55,222 nt of DNA from a virus. Each line of letters opens with the position of its first letter. The first letter of the stretch is position 1. Of this stretch, positions 1-7,706 are shown in pieces. Location: IMG/VR virus record IMGVR_UViG_3300046740_000635, positions 1 through 55,222 of that record; one strand, given 5' to 3'. Both the position numbers and the translations under genes were made by a program. A model generated the notes under the pieces. It did not search any database. It was not told the DNA's origin and saw only the letters and a list, made by a program, of their open reading frames with translations.

Positions 1-1
1 T

Positions 2-1426
2 GACACTGATCTCTGCCGGGAGATCTTCGACCGCTTCATGACGATCTTCCCGAAGACCGAGCTTAAGGTGATCGACCTGTCGCTGCGCATGTTCATCCTG
101 CCGCAGGTGGTGCTGAACCAGGCCAAGCTGGCCGAGCACCTCAACCTGGTGCGGGCCGAGAAAGCCGCCGCCTTCGCCCAGGTGGCGCACATATCCCCGG
201 ACCGGTTCTCGTCGAACCTGAAGTTCGGCGAGTTACTACGGGAGTATGGCGTCGAGCCGCCGACCAAGATCTCCCCCACGACGGGCGAGCGCACCCTGGC
301 GCTGGCGAAGAACGACCGCGAGTTCAAAGACCTGTGCGCCGACCCCGAGCAGCCCGCCAAAGTCCAGGCGCTGCTGGCGGTCCGGTTGAACGCCAAGTCC
401 ACCATCGAGGAGACCCGCGCCGCCACGCTCCTCAATCTTTCCCAACGCTCGTGGGGAATGGAGGGCGATGGCTGGATGCCGGTGCCCTATAAGTATTTCG
501 GCGCGCATACGGGCAGGTTTTCGGGCGACGGTGGCTACAACTTCGCCAACCTCAAACGCGGCTCTCCCTTGCGCGACGCCATCGAGGCGCCCGGCGGGTT
601 CCGCATCGCGCACCGGGACAGCTCGCAGATCGAGGCGCGCATCGTCGCCTGGCTGGCCGGGTGCGACGAGCTCGTGGCCGCCTTCGCCGAGGGGCGGGAT
701 GTCTATTCCGAGTTCGCGTCGCGCTTCTATGGGCACACGGTGACCCGCGAGGACAAGCTGGAGCGCTTCACCGGCAAGACCGCCATCCTGAGCCTTGGGT
801 ATGGCGCCGGCGCCGAGCGGTTCCGGCACGCCCTTCACATAGGTCAGGGCGGCGTCAGCGTCACGCTGGACCTCGTGGAGGCCGACAGGCTGGTCAACGC
901 GTACCGCGACCTCTACGACGAGATCCCGAGGTTGTGGCGGCTGGGCAACGAGGCGATCAGACGAATGATCCAGGCCACGGGCGAGCCCGCGCTGTACTTT
1001 CCGGTGGTCGAGCTGGGCGAGACGTGCGTGTGGCTGCCCAACGAGACCGCCATCGTCTATCCCAACCTGCGGCGCGAGCGTGACGCGCTGGACCCCGCCA
1101 GGACCAACACCGTCTACGACGGGCCTTATGGTGGGATAAAAAAGCTCTACGGCGCCAAGCTGATCGAGAACGTGACCCAGGCGCTGGCTCGCATCGTGGT
1201 GACCGATATCATGCTGCGCGTGAAACAATTGACCGGATACCGGCCTTTCATGTCGACATACGACAGCCATGACTATATCGTGCCCTGGGCCGAGGCTCCC
1301 GCGTTCGATGCGATACTTGAACGACAATTCCTGGTGGGACCCGCCTGGGCCGAGGGGCTGCCACTGGCGTCCGAGGGTGGCTGGGGCGCCACGTTGCTGG
1401 AGGCCGAGCGAGGAGTGAACCAATGA
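2..1426 (+). CDS. DNA polymerase I (family A), 5'-truncated by window edge
   Basis: Replicative DNA polymerase of the Pol I family. The reading frame is open to the left edge, and the codons before the ATG at 38 still read like polymerase (DTDLCREIF...FPKTELKVIDLSLRMF), so the true N-terminus lies outside the window. About 474 residues are visible. Counting from the ATG at 38, motif A is DSSQIEAR with the metal-binding Asp near residue 194. Motif B is RFTGKTAILSLGYG, with Lys about 247 and Tyr about 255. Motif C is STYDSHDYIVP, with Asp about 409; the usual HDE triplet is YDS here. The part seen is the palm/fingers region; any 3'-5' exonuclease domain would be upstream. The stop overlaps the next start (ATGA). 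Identification is firm; only completeness is uncertain. Confidence 0.93.
   Translation, partial: DTDLCREIFDRFMTIFPKTELKVIDLSLRMFILPQVVLNQAKLAEHLNLVRAEKAAAFAQVAHISPDRFSSNLKFGELLREYGVEPPTKISPTTGERTLALAKNDREFKDLCADPEQPAKVQALLAVRLNAKSTIEETRAATLLNLSQRSWGMEGDGWMPVPYKYFGAHTGRFSGDGGYNFANLKRGSPLRDAIEAPGGFRIAHRDSSQIEARIVAWLAGCDELVAAFAEGRDVYSEFASRFYGHTVTREDKLERFTGKTAILSLGYGAGAERFRHALHIGQGGVSVTLDLVEADRLVNAYRDLYDEIPRLWRLGNEAIRRMIQATGEPALYFPVVELGETCVWLPNETAIVYPNLRRERDALDPARTNTVYDGPYGGIKKLYGAKLIENVTQALARIVVTDIMLRVKQLTGYRPFMSTYDSHDYIVPWAEAPAFDAILERQFLVGPAWAEGLPLASEGGWGATLLEAERGVNQ
233..247. repeat. dispersed palindrome copy (TTACTACGGGAGTAT)
   Basis: A copy of the 15-bp degenerate palindrome found across the window: half-sites TTAC(T/G)(A/C)C around one central base. 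It lies inside the DNA polymerase gene. This is one of the weaker copies, with one half-site exact. Confidence 0.4.
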
Positions 1427-1427
1427 A
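1399..1427 (+). repeat. 29-bp direct repeat, copy 1 (gene junction with RBS)
   Basis: An exact 29-bp sequence, repeated at 1827-1855, begins GGAGGCCGAGCGAGGAG and ends CCAATGAA. It holds the ribosome-binding site (AGGAGTGA) and the start codon of the downstream gene. In this copy the upstream gene reads through the TGA in another frame and ends at the ATGA overlap. Confidence 0.9.
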
Positions 1428-1599
1428 GGAATACACCACCGAGTTCCAACGCGGAGCCGAAGCGATGCGGGCCGCGTGCATCACTATCGTCGAGCCGCTT
1501 GGAACCTACTCGGACACCGTCGAGATGCAGACGATATTACGGATCAGGTCGGAACTTGAACGTTTGATCCGAACCATCGAGCTTACCCATGGGGACTAA
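1423..1599 (+). CDS. small hypothetical protein, 58 aa
   Basis: A short gene beginning MKEYTTEFQRGAEAMRAA and ending IRTIELTHGD. Its ATG overlaps the polymerase stop (ATGA) and has a strong AGGAG eight bases upstream. Its end overlaps the start of the next gene by 11 bases, so it fits the tightly coupled replication operon. The second half looks helical (MQTILRIRSELERLIRTIEL). No family recognised. Confidence 0.7.
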   Translation: MKEYTTEFQRGAEAMRAACITIVEPLGTYSDTVEMQTILRIRSELERLIRTIELTHGD

Positions 1600-1846
1600 A
1601 CAGCATCCGGCCGCGTTCGATTGTTATGCCAACGCCGAGCCCGACGAGCCCATGTTCGTCCTGCTGGCCCGCGACAAGGACGCGCCGTTGTTGGTCAAGC
1701 TATGGGCGCAGCTGCGCGAGGGCGCGGTCGAGATGGGCGCCAAGCCGGTGGAGGACCTGGTTCAGGTCAACGAAGCGAAACAATGCGCTTACGAGATGGA
1801 GCGCTGGCGCATCACCAGGAACAACCGGAGGCCGAGCGAGGAGTGA
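1589..1846 (+). CDS. small conserved phage-type protein, 85 aa
   Basis: An 85-residue acidic protein with the core EPMFVLLARDKDAPLLVKLWA. It resembles small phage proteins encoded beside replication genes, where a segment reading roughly EPxFxLxAxDxxAPxLVxxWA recurs. The function of that group is unknown to me. The start overlaps the upstream 58-aa gene. The gene ends at the TGA embedded in the AGGAGTGA ribosome-binding site of its neighbour, indicating translational coupling. Confidence 0.75.
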   Translation: MGTKQHPAAFDCYANAEPDEPMFVLLARDKDAPLLVKLWAQLREGAVEMGAKPVEDLVQVNEAKQCAYEMERWRITRNNRRPSEE

Positions 1847-1855
1847 ACCAATGAA
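1827..1855 (+). repeat. 29-bp direct repeat, copy 2 (gene junction with RBS)
   Basis: Second exact copy of the 29-bp junction sequence at 1399-1427. Here the upstream gene stops at the TGA within AGGAGTGA. The downstream ATG is at 1851. The same DNA is therefore read in different frames by the two upstream genes. Confidence 0.9.
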
Positions 1856-2198
1856 CCATATGGCAACACCGGAGGATTTCCGTAATCCCACGGGGCCGAC
1901 GACCAAACCCAAGCAACGCGTACTGTTGCGTGCGTGTATCGATGCCCTGCGAGAAGACGACCATGTGAACGAGCGACACTCGGAAGTGCTGGACCATCTG
2001 GAAGCCATACACCGTGAGCTGCGTAACCGGTGGTCACCCCCGGCGCCGTCGACCTGCGTGCCGGTTACGCCCACTCTGGCCCGCAGGGTGCGGGCGTTCC
2101 ACGCGCGACACTCGAACTGGACCTATCACGACATCGCCGTGAGGTTCAACGTCCAGATCGGGCGGATCAGCGAGATCCTCCGAGGCAAGCGGGTGTGA
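1851..2198 (+). CDS. small helix-turn-helix protein, 115 aa
   Basis: A basic 115-residue protein. Residues about 72-115 form a probable helix-turn-helix: TLARRVRAFHARHSNWTYHD followed by IAVRFNVQIGRISEILRGKR. The xxFNVxxGRISExLxGKR pattern is common in small phage DNA-binding proteins. The ATG at 1851 was chosen because it has the strong AGGAGTGA site and lies in the repeated junction. It is a candidate regulator and a possible binder of the dispersed palindrome; that link is inference only. Confidence 0.75.
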   Translation: MNHMATPEDFRNPTGPTTKPKQRVLLRACIDALREDDHVNERHSEVLDHLEAIHRELRNRWSPPAPSTCVPVTPTLARRVRAFHARHSNWTYHDIAVRFNVQIGRISEILRGKRV

Positions 2199-2449
2199 GC
2201 GTTTACGACGGGAGTAAGATGCTCGCCCTGGATGGCATCCAGATGGCTGGTCACTGTTCCGTGTGCGGCGCGTTCGCGAACCTGGCCGAGTTCGATGTGG
2301 TGCCCGTGCACGACGCCATGGACATGGAGAACAGGGACCCCGACGCGCCGTGGATGGACATCAGGGTCATGACGCGCGGTCGATGCATGGGCTGCGTCAT
2401 GGCGAAACTAAAGACCTGGGCCAAGGGTAGACCAAGGAGTGAACCATGA
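2195..2449 (+). CDS. small zinc-ribbon-like protein
   Basis: An 84-residue protein with two CxxC pairs (HCSVCG and GRCMGCV) spaced like a small zinc-binding domain. The GTG at 2195 overlaps the upstream stop (GTGA), the usual arrangement in this operon. The ATG at 2219, preceded by GGGAG, would give 76 residues and also keeps both CxxC pairs. The interval between the two possible starts contains a copy of the dispersed palindrome (2203-2217). Function unknown; nucleic-acid or regulatory binding is a guess. Confidence 0.7.
   Translation: MSVYDGSKMLALDGIQMAGHCSVCGAFANLAEFDVVPVHDAMDMENRDPDAPWMDIRVMTRGRCMGCVMAKLKTWAKGRPRSEP
2203..2217. repeat. dispersed palindrome copy (TTACGACGGGAGTAA)
   Basis: A strong copy with half-sites TTACGAC and TTACTCC around a central G. 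It sits at the junction of two small genes and overlaps a possible ribosome-binding site for the ATG at 2219. Confidence 0.6.
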
Positions 2450-2670
2450 ACGATAGACGGGCGGTGCTGGAGAACCAACTCGCGCATATGGATGGCGTCC
2501 CGCCTGACGGGTTCGAAGATTGCGAATGGGTTTGTCGCTGCATGAAACCAAACGGCCTTATTCAAACGCATTGGTGGATTTACGAGGACAGCGCGCATGA
2601 ATGCGCGGAAACAATCGAAGGGGAATATCCGGGAACGGTATGCGCGGTTTTCACCAGAATGAAATGTTGA
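2446..2670 (+). CDS. small hypothetical protein, 74 aa
   Basis: A 74-residue acidic, Cys- and Trp-containing protein (FEDCEWVCRCMKPNGLIQTHWWIYED). The ATG overlaps the upstream stop and follows AAGGAGTGA. It is the last gene of the first small cluster, followed by a 50-bp non-coding interval with a palindrome copy. No family recognised. Confidence 0.65.
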   Translation: MNDRRAVLENQLAHMDGVPPDGFEDCEWVCRCMKPNGLIQTHWWIYEDSAHECAETIEGEYPGTVCAVFTRMKC

Positions 2671-2693
2671 CATTGCGCGAAATCTCCACGACG

Positions 2694-2708
2694 CTACTAC
2701 CGTCGTAA
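2694..2708 (+). promoter_or_regulatory. dispersed palindrome copy upstream of parB-like gene (CTACTACCGTCGTAA)
   Basis: An intergenic copy of the recurring palindrome, 12 bp before the ATG of the ParB-like gene and immediately before its AAAGGAG. The same arrangement (ACTACCGTCGTAAAA then ribosome-binding site) occurs at 7674-7688. A TTGACA hexamer at 2667-2672 could be a -35, but I see no good -10 at normal spacing. Likely an operator or other protein-binding site. Confidence 0.6.
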
Positions 2709-2720
2709 AAGGAGAACCCA

Positions 2721-3767
2721 ATGTCTGATGCCGCTATTATAAACGTTCCACTCAACATGATCGACATCAACCCTCACCGACGACTCGGCGACTATCCTTA
2801 TATCGAACGCAAGGTCGAGGCCCTCATGCGGTCCTACGCGGACATTGGCATGTGGCCCGGCGGGGTCGTCGCCCGTAAAACTGGCGGCCGTTACCAACTG
2901 GCGTTCGGCCACCACCGCAAGGAAGCGGCGCGGCGTTCAGGTATGAAGGCCATGGCGCTGACCATCATGGATCTGAGTGATGAACAAATGCTCGGTTACA
3001 TGGGCCGGGAAAACATGGAGGACTTCAATGCCGACTTCCTGGTGATGCTGGAGACATGGGAAGCGGCGCGGGATTTTTTGCTAGGCCAGCCTAGCAAATC
3101 TATCCAACCCACTAATATCGCCCGTGTTTTGGGTTGGACCGTGGTAAAATCAAATCGGAATACCAACTTTCAGAATGACACCGCCACGGCATGTGTCGCC
3201 GCCTCCGAACTAATCGCCGAGAAGTTGATCCAGCGATCCGCTCTGGAGGGTCTGACGGTCAAGGAAGCCCGTGAGGTATGTGGTGGAGCGCGCAAGATTG
3301 CGCGACAGATCACCGAGATCAGTGAACAGGTCGGCGCGAAAAAGGAAGACATCGCGGCGGCTCGCAAACAGGTCGGCAAGGCCGTGACGCGCACGCTCGC
3401 GGACCTAAAAGACAAACAGGTTAAGGGTGTGACAGGGAAAAACCTGCGCGAAACCGTAGCCGTCAATACATATCGTTTCGCGAAAGAGGCCAGGAAGGAA
3501 AGCAAGGTCCCCTTGTTCGCCGTGTTCGCTAAATCGTTGGTAGCGCAGATCGCGCGTTGGAACAACAGTGATACGGTTAAAGATAAGATCGACGAAATGA
3601 TCAAGTCATTGCCGAGCCTCGAACTGTTGGAGGATCTTCAGGCACTCGACCGCGTGGTTCTGGCATTGGAACATTCCGTCATGCGTAATGAGGCCAGCAT
3701 CAATAATCTGTGTGCCAAACCGGCGGCGGTCGTGAAACTGCGCGCCATCGAGGGAGACCTGAGATGA
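2721..3767 (+). CDS. ParB-like nuclease/partition-domain protein, 348 aa
   Basis: The N-terminal third matches the ParB/Srx-like domain. It begins IINVPLNMIDINPHRRLGDY and carries the GHHRKEAARRSG motif at residues about 63-74, the equivalent of the ParB GxRR box. The middle and C-terminal parts are helical and lysine-rich (residues about 190-300), consistent with DNA binding and oligomerisation. No ParA partner is seen nearby. In phages such proteins can be DNA-binding regulators, nucleases or partition factors. The ATG has AAAGGAG upstream, and the stop overlaps the next start (ATGA). It is the best candidate to bind the palindrome just upstream; this is untested. Confidence 0.8.
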   Translation: MSDAAIINVPLNMIDINPHRRLGDYPYIERKVEALMRSYADIGMWPGGVVARKTGGRYQLAFGHHRKEAARRSGMKAMALTIMDLSDEQMLGYMGRENMEDFNADFLVMLETWEAARDFLLGQPSKSIQPTNIARVLGWTVVKSNRNTNFQNDTATACVAASELIAEKLIQRSALEGLTVKEAREVCGGARKIARQITEISEQVGAKKEDIAAARKQVGKAVTRTLADLKDKQVKGVTGKNLRETVAVNTYRFAKEARKESKVPLFAVFAKSLVAQIARWNNSDTVKDKIDEMIKSLPSLELLEDLQALDRVVLALEHSVMRNEASINNLCAKPAAVVKLRAIEGDLR

Positions 3768-4261
3768 GCACCTACCTGCGTCGCACCGTGGCGGAACAAT
3801 CCAAAATCTATCAGGCGATCAAAGACCGGGCCGCTGAATATCTTATGTTGCACACATGCTTTCGTAAAAGCGCCGTGATCGCCGACCTGAACCTGGAAGC
3901 GTTCGCCGACTCAATCCGCTGGGATTATATCCGCGATATGCTTCAGGATATACACAAGGACGTGGAGATCATCCCCATGGCCGAGGCGTTTTTCAAAGGT
4001 TATATCGAGGTGGATGGCGTCAAACGGCAAAACACACCGGCGTTGCAGAAGCGGTTGCCGGAACGGTTCATCGCGTCGGGGCACGGTAAGAAAGCCGCTG
4101 GTTATGTCCTGGCGGTGCCAGACAACGGGCACTTCGTCCTGAAGGTCATGAGCCATAAAAACGCCGTGGCGACGGGCACCCGCAAGGCCGCTGATAAGTT
4201 CACTCGCAACGCTCGGTTGGCTGGTGTACCCATGCCGGAACGTATCGAGGTATCGCGATGA
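3764..4261 (+). CDS. hypothetical protein, 165 aa, coupled to parB-like gene
   Basis: A protein starting MSTYLRRTVAEQSKIYQAIK. The ATG at 3764 was chosen because it overlaps the ParB-like stop (ATGA). The N-terminal half is helical. The C-terminal half is basic and ends VPMPERIEVSR. The stop overlaps the nuclease start downstream, so all three genes are translationally coupled. No recognisable domain; association with ParB-like function or recombination is inferred from position only. Confidence 0.7.
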   Translation: MSTYLRRTVAEQSKIYQAIKDRAAEYLMLHTCFRKSAVIADLNLEAFADSIRWDYIRDMLQDIHKDVEIIPMAEAFFKGYIEVDGVKRQNTPALQKRLPERFIASGHGKKAAGYVLAVPDNGHFVLKVMSHKNAVATGTRKAADKFTRNARLAGVPMPERIEVSR

Positions 4262-4941
4262 GCACGACGGTCGTAAACCCCGAGGGGTTCTCCTGGAGCT
4301 ACACGGCGCTCAAGAACTTCGAGACGTGTCCGAGACGATACTACAGCTACAACGTCGCCAAGGACGTCAAGGAGCCCGAGAGCGAGGCGCTGATCAAGGG
4401 CAAGCGGATCCACGAGGCGTTCGATGCCCGCGTCGCCAAGGGCACGCCGCTGCCCCCTGGGATGACCATGCACGAGGGCCTCCTCGCCCGGCTGGCCCGT
4501 GCGAAGGGCGAGATCCGCACCGAGCAGAGACTGGCCCTGGGGTCCGACCTGAGCCCATCCAAGTTCTTCGGTCGAAGTGCGTGGTTCCGCGCCGTGCTGG
4601 ACTATACCAACGTCAACGAGGCGGGTGACCGGATCGTGGTCATCGACTACAAGACGGGTAGGCCGAGCGAGGACATGACCCAGCTCCAGCTGGCGGCCGT
4701 CACCGTGTTCGCGCATCATACCCGCGCGCGGCGCGTGTCGGTGGCGCTGGCGTTCGTGGCGTATGATCAGATCGAACGGGCGACGTTCACGCGGGAAGAC
4801 ACCACCGAGATCTGGAGCGACGTCCTGCCCAGGGTAAGGAGAATGATCGATGCGAGGCAAAGCCAGAACTATCCTCCAAAACCCGGAGGATTATGCAAAC
4901 GTTGGTGTGCCGTTACCTCCTGCCCGTTCCATGGCAAATGA
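4258..4941 (+). CDS. PD-(D/E)XK nuclease, RecB/Cas4-like
   Basis: An exonuclease-type protein of the PDDEXK_1 family. The N-terminus carries SYTALKNFETCPRRYY, the usual opening of RecB-like nucleases, with a Cys. The catalytic core is RAVLDY (Asp about 115) then VIDYKTG (Asp about 130, Lys about 132), then a Gln-rich helix (QLQLAAV) as in motif IV. A C-terminal cysteine cluster (GGLCKRWCAVTSCPF), with the N-terminal Cys, could hold a 4Fe-4S cluster as in Cas4. The ATG overlaps the upstream stop. Likely processes DNA ends in replication or recombination. Confidence 0.88.
   Translation: MSTTVVNPEGFSWSYTALKNFETCPRRYYSYNVAKDVKEPESEALIKGKRIHEAFDARVAKGTPLPPGMTMHEGLLARLARAKGEIRTEQRLALGSDLSPSKFFGRSAWFRAVLDYTNVNEAGDRIVVIDYKTGRPSEDMTQLQLAAVTVFAHHTRARRVSVALAFVAYDQIERATFTREDTTEIWSDVLPRVRRMIDARQSQNYPPKPGGLCKRWCAVTSCPFHGK
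4262..4276. repeat. dispersed palindrome copy (GCACGACGGTCGTAA)
   Basis: A copy with half-sites GCACGAC and TTACGAC around a central G, within the first codons of the RecB/Cas4-like nuclease gene. Confidence 0.5.
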
Positions 4942-5410
4942 TCCCATGGGCATGTATGGCCAGCAGGCGGCGCCGCCCGCGTATCAGCAGGCCTCGCAGG
5001 CCCAGCAGTCCTTACAAAGCCTGTTGAACGCCGCCGGGCAGAACTTACAGAACATGCAGAACAGGATGGTGAACGCGGCACTCGATCCGAGCATCGTCGG
5101 GCAGCAGCTGCAGAACGCCAACGCGTACGGCCTGGCGTTCAATCCCCTGGATTACGCCGCCGTCCACCAGGCCAGTGCCGTGGTATCGGTGAACCCAACG
5201 ACGGAACTGGCCCGCTTACGCCTGATCAAGGCCATCGACCAGTTGCCGGCGCGCGTGGTCGCGCGGATCAGCAAGATGTCTTTCCGCGCCGAGCCGCCGG
5301 CGTTCGTCATCGAGTACACCGGTCCGGCGGGCGTGCTGGTACTGACCGACACGCTGGACGAGTTCCCCACCGCCGCGCACATATCGAGGATCATCCTGGG
5401 GGTGTCGTGA
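4850..5410 (+). CDS. hypothetical Gln-rich protein, up to 186 aa
   Basis: A protein of unknown function. Residues about 40-75 are Gln/Asn/Ala-rich (YQQASQAQQSLQSLLNAA) and the C-terminal domain is mixed alpha/beta, ending HISRIILGVS. The ATG at 4850 has a good AAGGAG eight bases upstream but overlaps the nuclease gene by 92 bases. An internal ATG at 4931 (MANDPMGMYG) overlaps by only 11 bases but lacks a clear ribosome-binding site. I keep 4850, with the start uncertain. The downstream gene begins at the GTGA overlap. Confidence 0.6.
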   Translation: MRGKARTILQNPEDYANVGVPLPPARSMANDPMGMYGQQAAPPAYQQASQAQQSLQSLLNAAGQNLQNMQNRMVNAALDPSIVGQQLQNANAYGLAFNPLDYAAVHQASAVVSVNPTTELARLRLIKAIDQLPARVVARISKMSFRAEPPAFVIEYTGPAGVLVLTDTLDEFPTAAHISRIILGVS

Positions 5411-5733
5411 GGATACCAGACGATTACCTGTTATGTTTTCGTATCGATATGCTACATCCGTTCGAGCAGCGTCGGATACTGCGGAGGCAGTTTCCCAGGC
5501 GCGTGCGGGACCTTCTGTGGTTCGAGGTCCGCTGGTGGGAGGACACGCCCTGGGTGGCCGTGCTGCATGAGACGGCTGGGTCTCAACAACAGGTTCCGTG
5601 GCGGAACAGGATCAACGAATATGTCATCGCCAGCGCCCCCATGCTCAACGTGACCAAACGGATCAGCAACAAATTCATAGGCTACGCGGTGATCGATCCA
5701 GAACTCATCGCGTATGTATTGCTATCGTTATGA
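5407..5733 (+). CDS. hypothetical protein, 108 aa
   Basis: The GTG start overlaps the upstream stop (GTGA), and the stop overlaps the VRR-NUC start (ATGA). The protein is Trp- and Arg-rich in the middle (RRVRDLLWFEVRWWEDTPWV) with a hydrophobic C-terminal stretch (AVIDPELIAYVLLSL). No family recognised. Position between nucleases suggests a replication or recombination accessory. Confidence 0.65.
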   Translation: MRIPDDYLLCFRIDMLHPFEQRRILRRQFPRRVRDLLWFEVRWWEDTPWVAVLHETAGSQQQVPWRNRINEYVIASAPMLNVTKRISNKFIGYAVIDPELIAYVLLSL

Positions 5734-6035
5734 CTCCCGAGGGAAAAGTCAAACAAAAGATCAAGGACGCCTTGAAGAAGTATCCTGACGACGTATACTG
5801 GTACATGCCGGTGCCCTCCGGTTATGGCGCGCGCACGGTGGACTTCATAGGCTGCGCCTGGGGCTGGTTCTTCGCCATCGAGGCCAAGGCACCCAGGGGC
5901 AGGGCCACCGCGCTACAGGAGGCGACCCTGGACCGGATACGCGAGGCCGGTGGCAGGACGTTCCTGATATACGACGAAGTTGGGATCCAGGGGCTGGACG
6001 ACTGGTTGGAGATTTTGAGTTTACTACAGGAGTGA
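5730..6035 (+). CDS. VRR-NUC domain nuclease, 101 aa
   Basis: A small stand-alone VRR-NUC (PD-(D/E)XK superfamily) endonuclease, the size usual in phages. Key residues: ARTVDFIG with Asp about 38, then AIEAKAP with Glu about 51 and Lys about 53, followed by a helix (ALQEATLDRIREAGG) and LIYDE. Stand-alone VRR-NUC enzymes cleave branched DNA. The ATG overlaps the upstream stop, and the TGA is shared with the GTGA start of the SNF2-type helicase, a frequent phage pairing. Confidence 0.88.
   Translation: MTPEGKVKQKIKDALKKYPDDVYWYMPVPSGYGARTVDFIGCAWGWFFAIEAKAPRGRATALQEATLDRIREAGGRTFLIYDEVGIQGLDDWLEILSLLQE
6021..6035. repeat. dispersed palindrome copy (TTACTACAGGAGTGA), weak
   Basis: A weaker copy in which the right half coincides with the AGGAGTGA ribosome-binding site and start of the helicase gene. 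The left half-site TTACTAC is exact. Confidence 0.3.
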
Positions 6036-7615
6036 AGATATTGAACGCCGAGACACCGATAACGTTCATTACCCGGGACGGACGTCACGTCGTGGTGCCC
6101 TGGGATGCCACCCTGGCGAACGCCGTGCCGCACGCCAGGGACTTCACCTGGGAGGGCGAGCGCCGCCTGCTGCTGCCCAACGAGCCCGAGGAGGCGCGCG
6201 TGGCGCGCAACGTCGGCGTGCCGGTGCCGGCGCCCATCCTCACACGCTACGACTGGGCGGGCACCCAGCCCTGGGACATCCAGCGTACCACCGCCGCGCT
6301 GCTCACCGAGAGCCCCCGGTGTTATGTGCTAAGCTCGATGGGCACGGGTAAGACGCGCGCGGTCATATATGCCACTGACTGGCTCATGCGCACGAAACAG
6401 GCCAGTCGCGCCCTGATCATAGCCCCGCTATCTACATTGACTCCAGTGTGGGAACGCGAGTTGTTCCAGCTCATGTTAAAACGACGTGTGAGTATTTTAT
6501 ATGGAAGCAAGGAAAAGCGCCTGAAACTATTAAAATCAGGTGCGGATATTTGTGTGATCAATCATCATGGGCTGCGGGTACTCGGTCAAGAAGTGCAAAA
6601 ATCGGGCTTCGACATCGTGGTCCTGGATGAACTGGCTATCTATCGCACCCGTAACACGGAGTTATGGAAGGCGGCGCGCGATCTCGTCAGCCTGGATACG
6701 ACCAGGTTCGCCTGGGGTCTGACCGGCTCGCCCACGCCCAACGCGCCCACGGACGCCTGGGCGCAGGTCCGTCTGCTCACGCCCGAGCGCACGGTCCGCT
6801 CGTTCGTGGCCTTCCAGGATCTCACCATGCGGAAGCTATCGCAGTTCCGCTGGTTCCCCAAACCCGACGCCAACGTCATCGTGCACGCGGCGATGTCGCC
6901 ATCGGTCAGGTATACCCGCGATGACGTGATGGAGCTGCCCGAGTGTTCGGTCGTCGACCGCGCGGTCAAGCTGGATACCGATGCCGCGAAAGCCTACACG
7001 ATGATGTTCAACAAGGCGCGTATATTAACAGAAAAGAACGAAAGCGTGTCCGCCGTGAACCAGGGCGTCCTGCATAATAAGTTGTTGCAATTGTCGTGCG
7101 GGTTCCTTTATACCGACACGAAGACGGTGTATGCCCTTCCCGCGCAAGGACGCCTCGACGCACTGACCGAAGTGCTGGACGAGACGGAACGCAAGGTGCT
7201 GGTGCTGGTGCCGTTCCTGCACGCGCTGACCGGTGTGGCGACACACCTACGAAAACATAATTACGATATCGCGACGGTGCACGGTGGCACGTCGCGCGGC
7301 TCGCGGGATAAGATATTCAACGACTTCCAGATGGGGAAGTCACCAAGGATCATCGTGGCGCATCCGCAAACCCTGAGCCATGGACTGACACTGACCGAGG
7401 CCGATACCATCGTGTGGTATTCACCGACGACATCGAATGAGACTTACGAGCAGGCCAACGCCCGCATCAATCGACCAGGGCAGAAACACAAGACCATGAT
7501 CGTGCACATGGTGGGGACCACGGTGGAGCGGGCCACCTACACACGTTTGCGCGACCGCCAGCGCATGCAGAATTGTCTGCTGGACCTGTTCCATAAGCAG
7601 GATAAAGCATTTTAA
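6032..7615 (+). CDS. SNF2-type superfamily 2 helicase, 527 aa
   Basis: A DNA-dependent ATPase/helicase. The GTG start overlaps the VRR-NUC stop and follows ACAGGAG. Motif I is SSMGTGKTRAVIY (Lys about 107). Motif II is VVLDELAIY (Asp about 199, Glu about 200; DELA rather than DEAH). Motif III is GLTGSPTPN. The second RecA domain has VHGGTSRGSRDKIFNDFQ and motif VI QANARINRPGQ (residues about 474-484), typical of SNF2-like phage helicases. It is the last gene of the first operon segment; about 90 bp of non-coding DNA follows. Likely acts in branch migration or recombination together with the nuclease. Confidence 0.92.
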   Translation: MKILNAETPITFITRDGRHVVVPWDATLANAVPHARDFTWEGERRLLLPNEPEEARVARNVGVPVPAPILTRYDWAGTQPWDIQRTTAALLTESPRCYVLSSMGTGKTRAVIYATDWLMRTKQASRALIIAPLSTLTPVWERELFQLMLKRRVSILYGSKEKRLKLLKSGADICVINHHGLRVLGQEVQKSGFDIVVLDELAIYRTRNTELWKAARDLVSLDTTRFAWGLTGSPTPNAPTDAWAQVRLLTPERTVRSFVAFQDLTMRKLSQFRWFPKPDANVIVHAAMSPSVRYTRDDVMELPECSVVDRAVKLDTDAAKAYTMMFNKARILTEKNESVSAVNQGVLHNKLLQLSCGFLYTDTKTVYALPAQGRLDALTEVLDETERKVLVLVPFLHALTGVATHLRKHNYDIATVHGGTSRGSRDKIFNDFQMGKSPRIIVAHPQTLSHGLTLTEADTIVWYSPTTSNETYEQANARINRPGQKHKTMIVHMVGTTVERATYTRLRDRQRMQNCLLDLFHKQDKAF

Positions 7616-7630
7616 GCATGAGGCTGGATG

Positions 7631-7642
7631 TAACGTGCCTTT
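7631..7642 (+). repeat. 12-bp repeat TAACGTGCCTTT, copy 1
   Basis: An exact 12-mer found again at 55093-55104, the other sizeable non-coding region. It lies in the 91-bp interval (7616-7706) between the helicase and the 144-aa gene, upstream of a palindrome copy. Possibly part of a promoter or a regulatory leader. Confidence 0.4.
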
Positions 7643-7673
7643 TGTTTACCACCCCCCGCGAAACGAAAAAACG

Positions 7674-7688
7674 TAACTACCGTCGTAA
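7674..7688 (+). promoter_or_regulatory. dispersed palindrome copy upstream of 7707 gene (TAACTACCGTCGTAA)
   Basis: An intergenic copy, ending 18 bp before the ATG at 7707 and directly ahead of AAAATAAGGAG. It shares ACTACCGTCGTAAAA and its spacing to the ribosome-binding site with the copy ahead of the ParB-like gene. No clear sigma70 -35/-10 is visible. Likely an operator. Confidence 0.6.
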
Positions 7689-7706
7689 AATAAGGAGTGA
7701 AACCAT

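Noticed and set aside
2667-2695. sigma70 promoter before the ParB-like gene
   Set aside because: A perfect TTGACA is present, but no acceptable -10 at 16-18 bp; kept only as a note with the palindrome.
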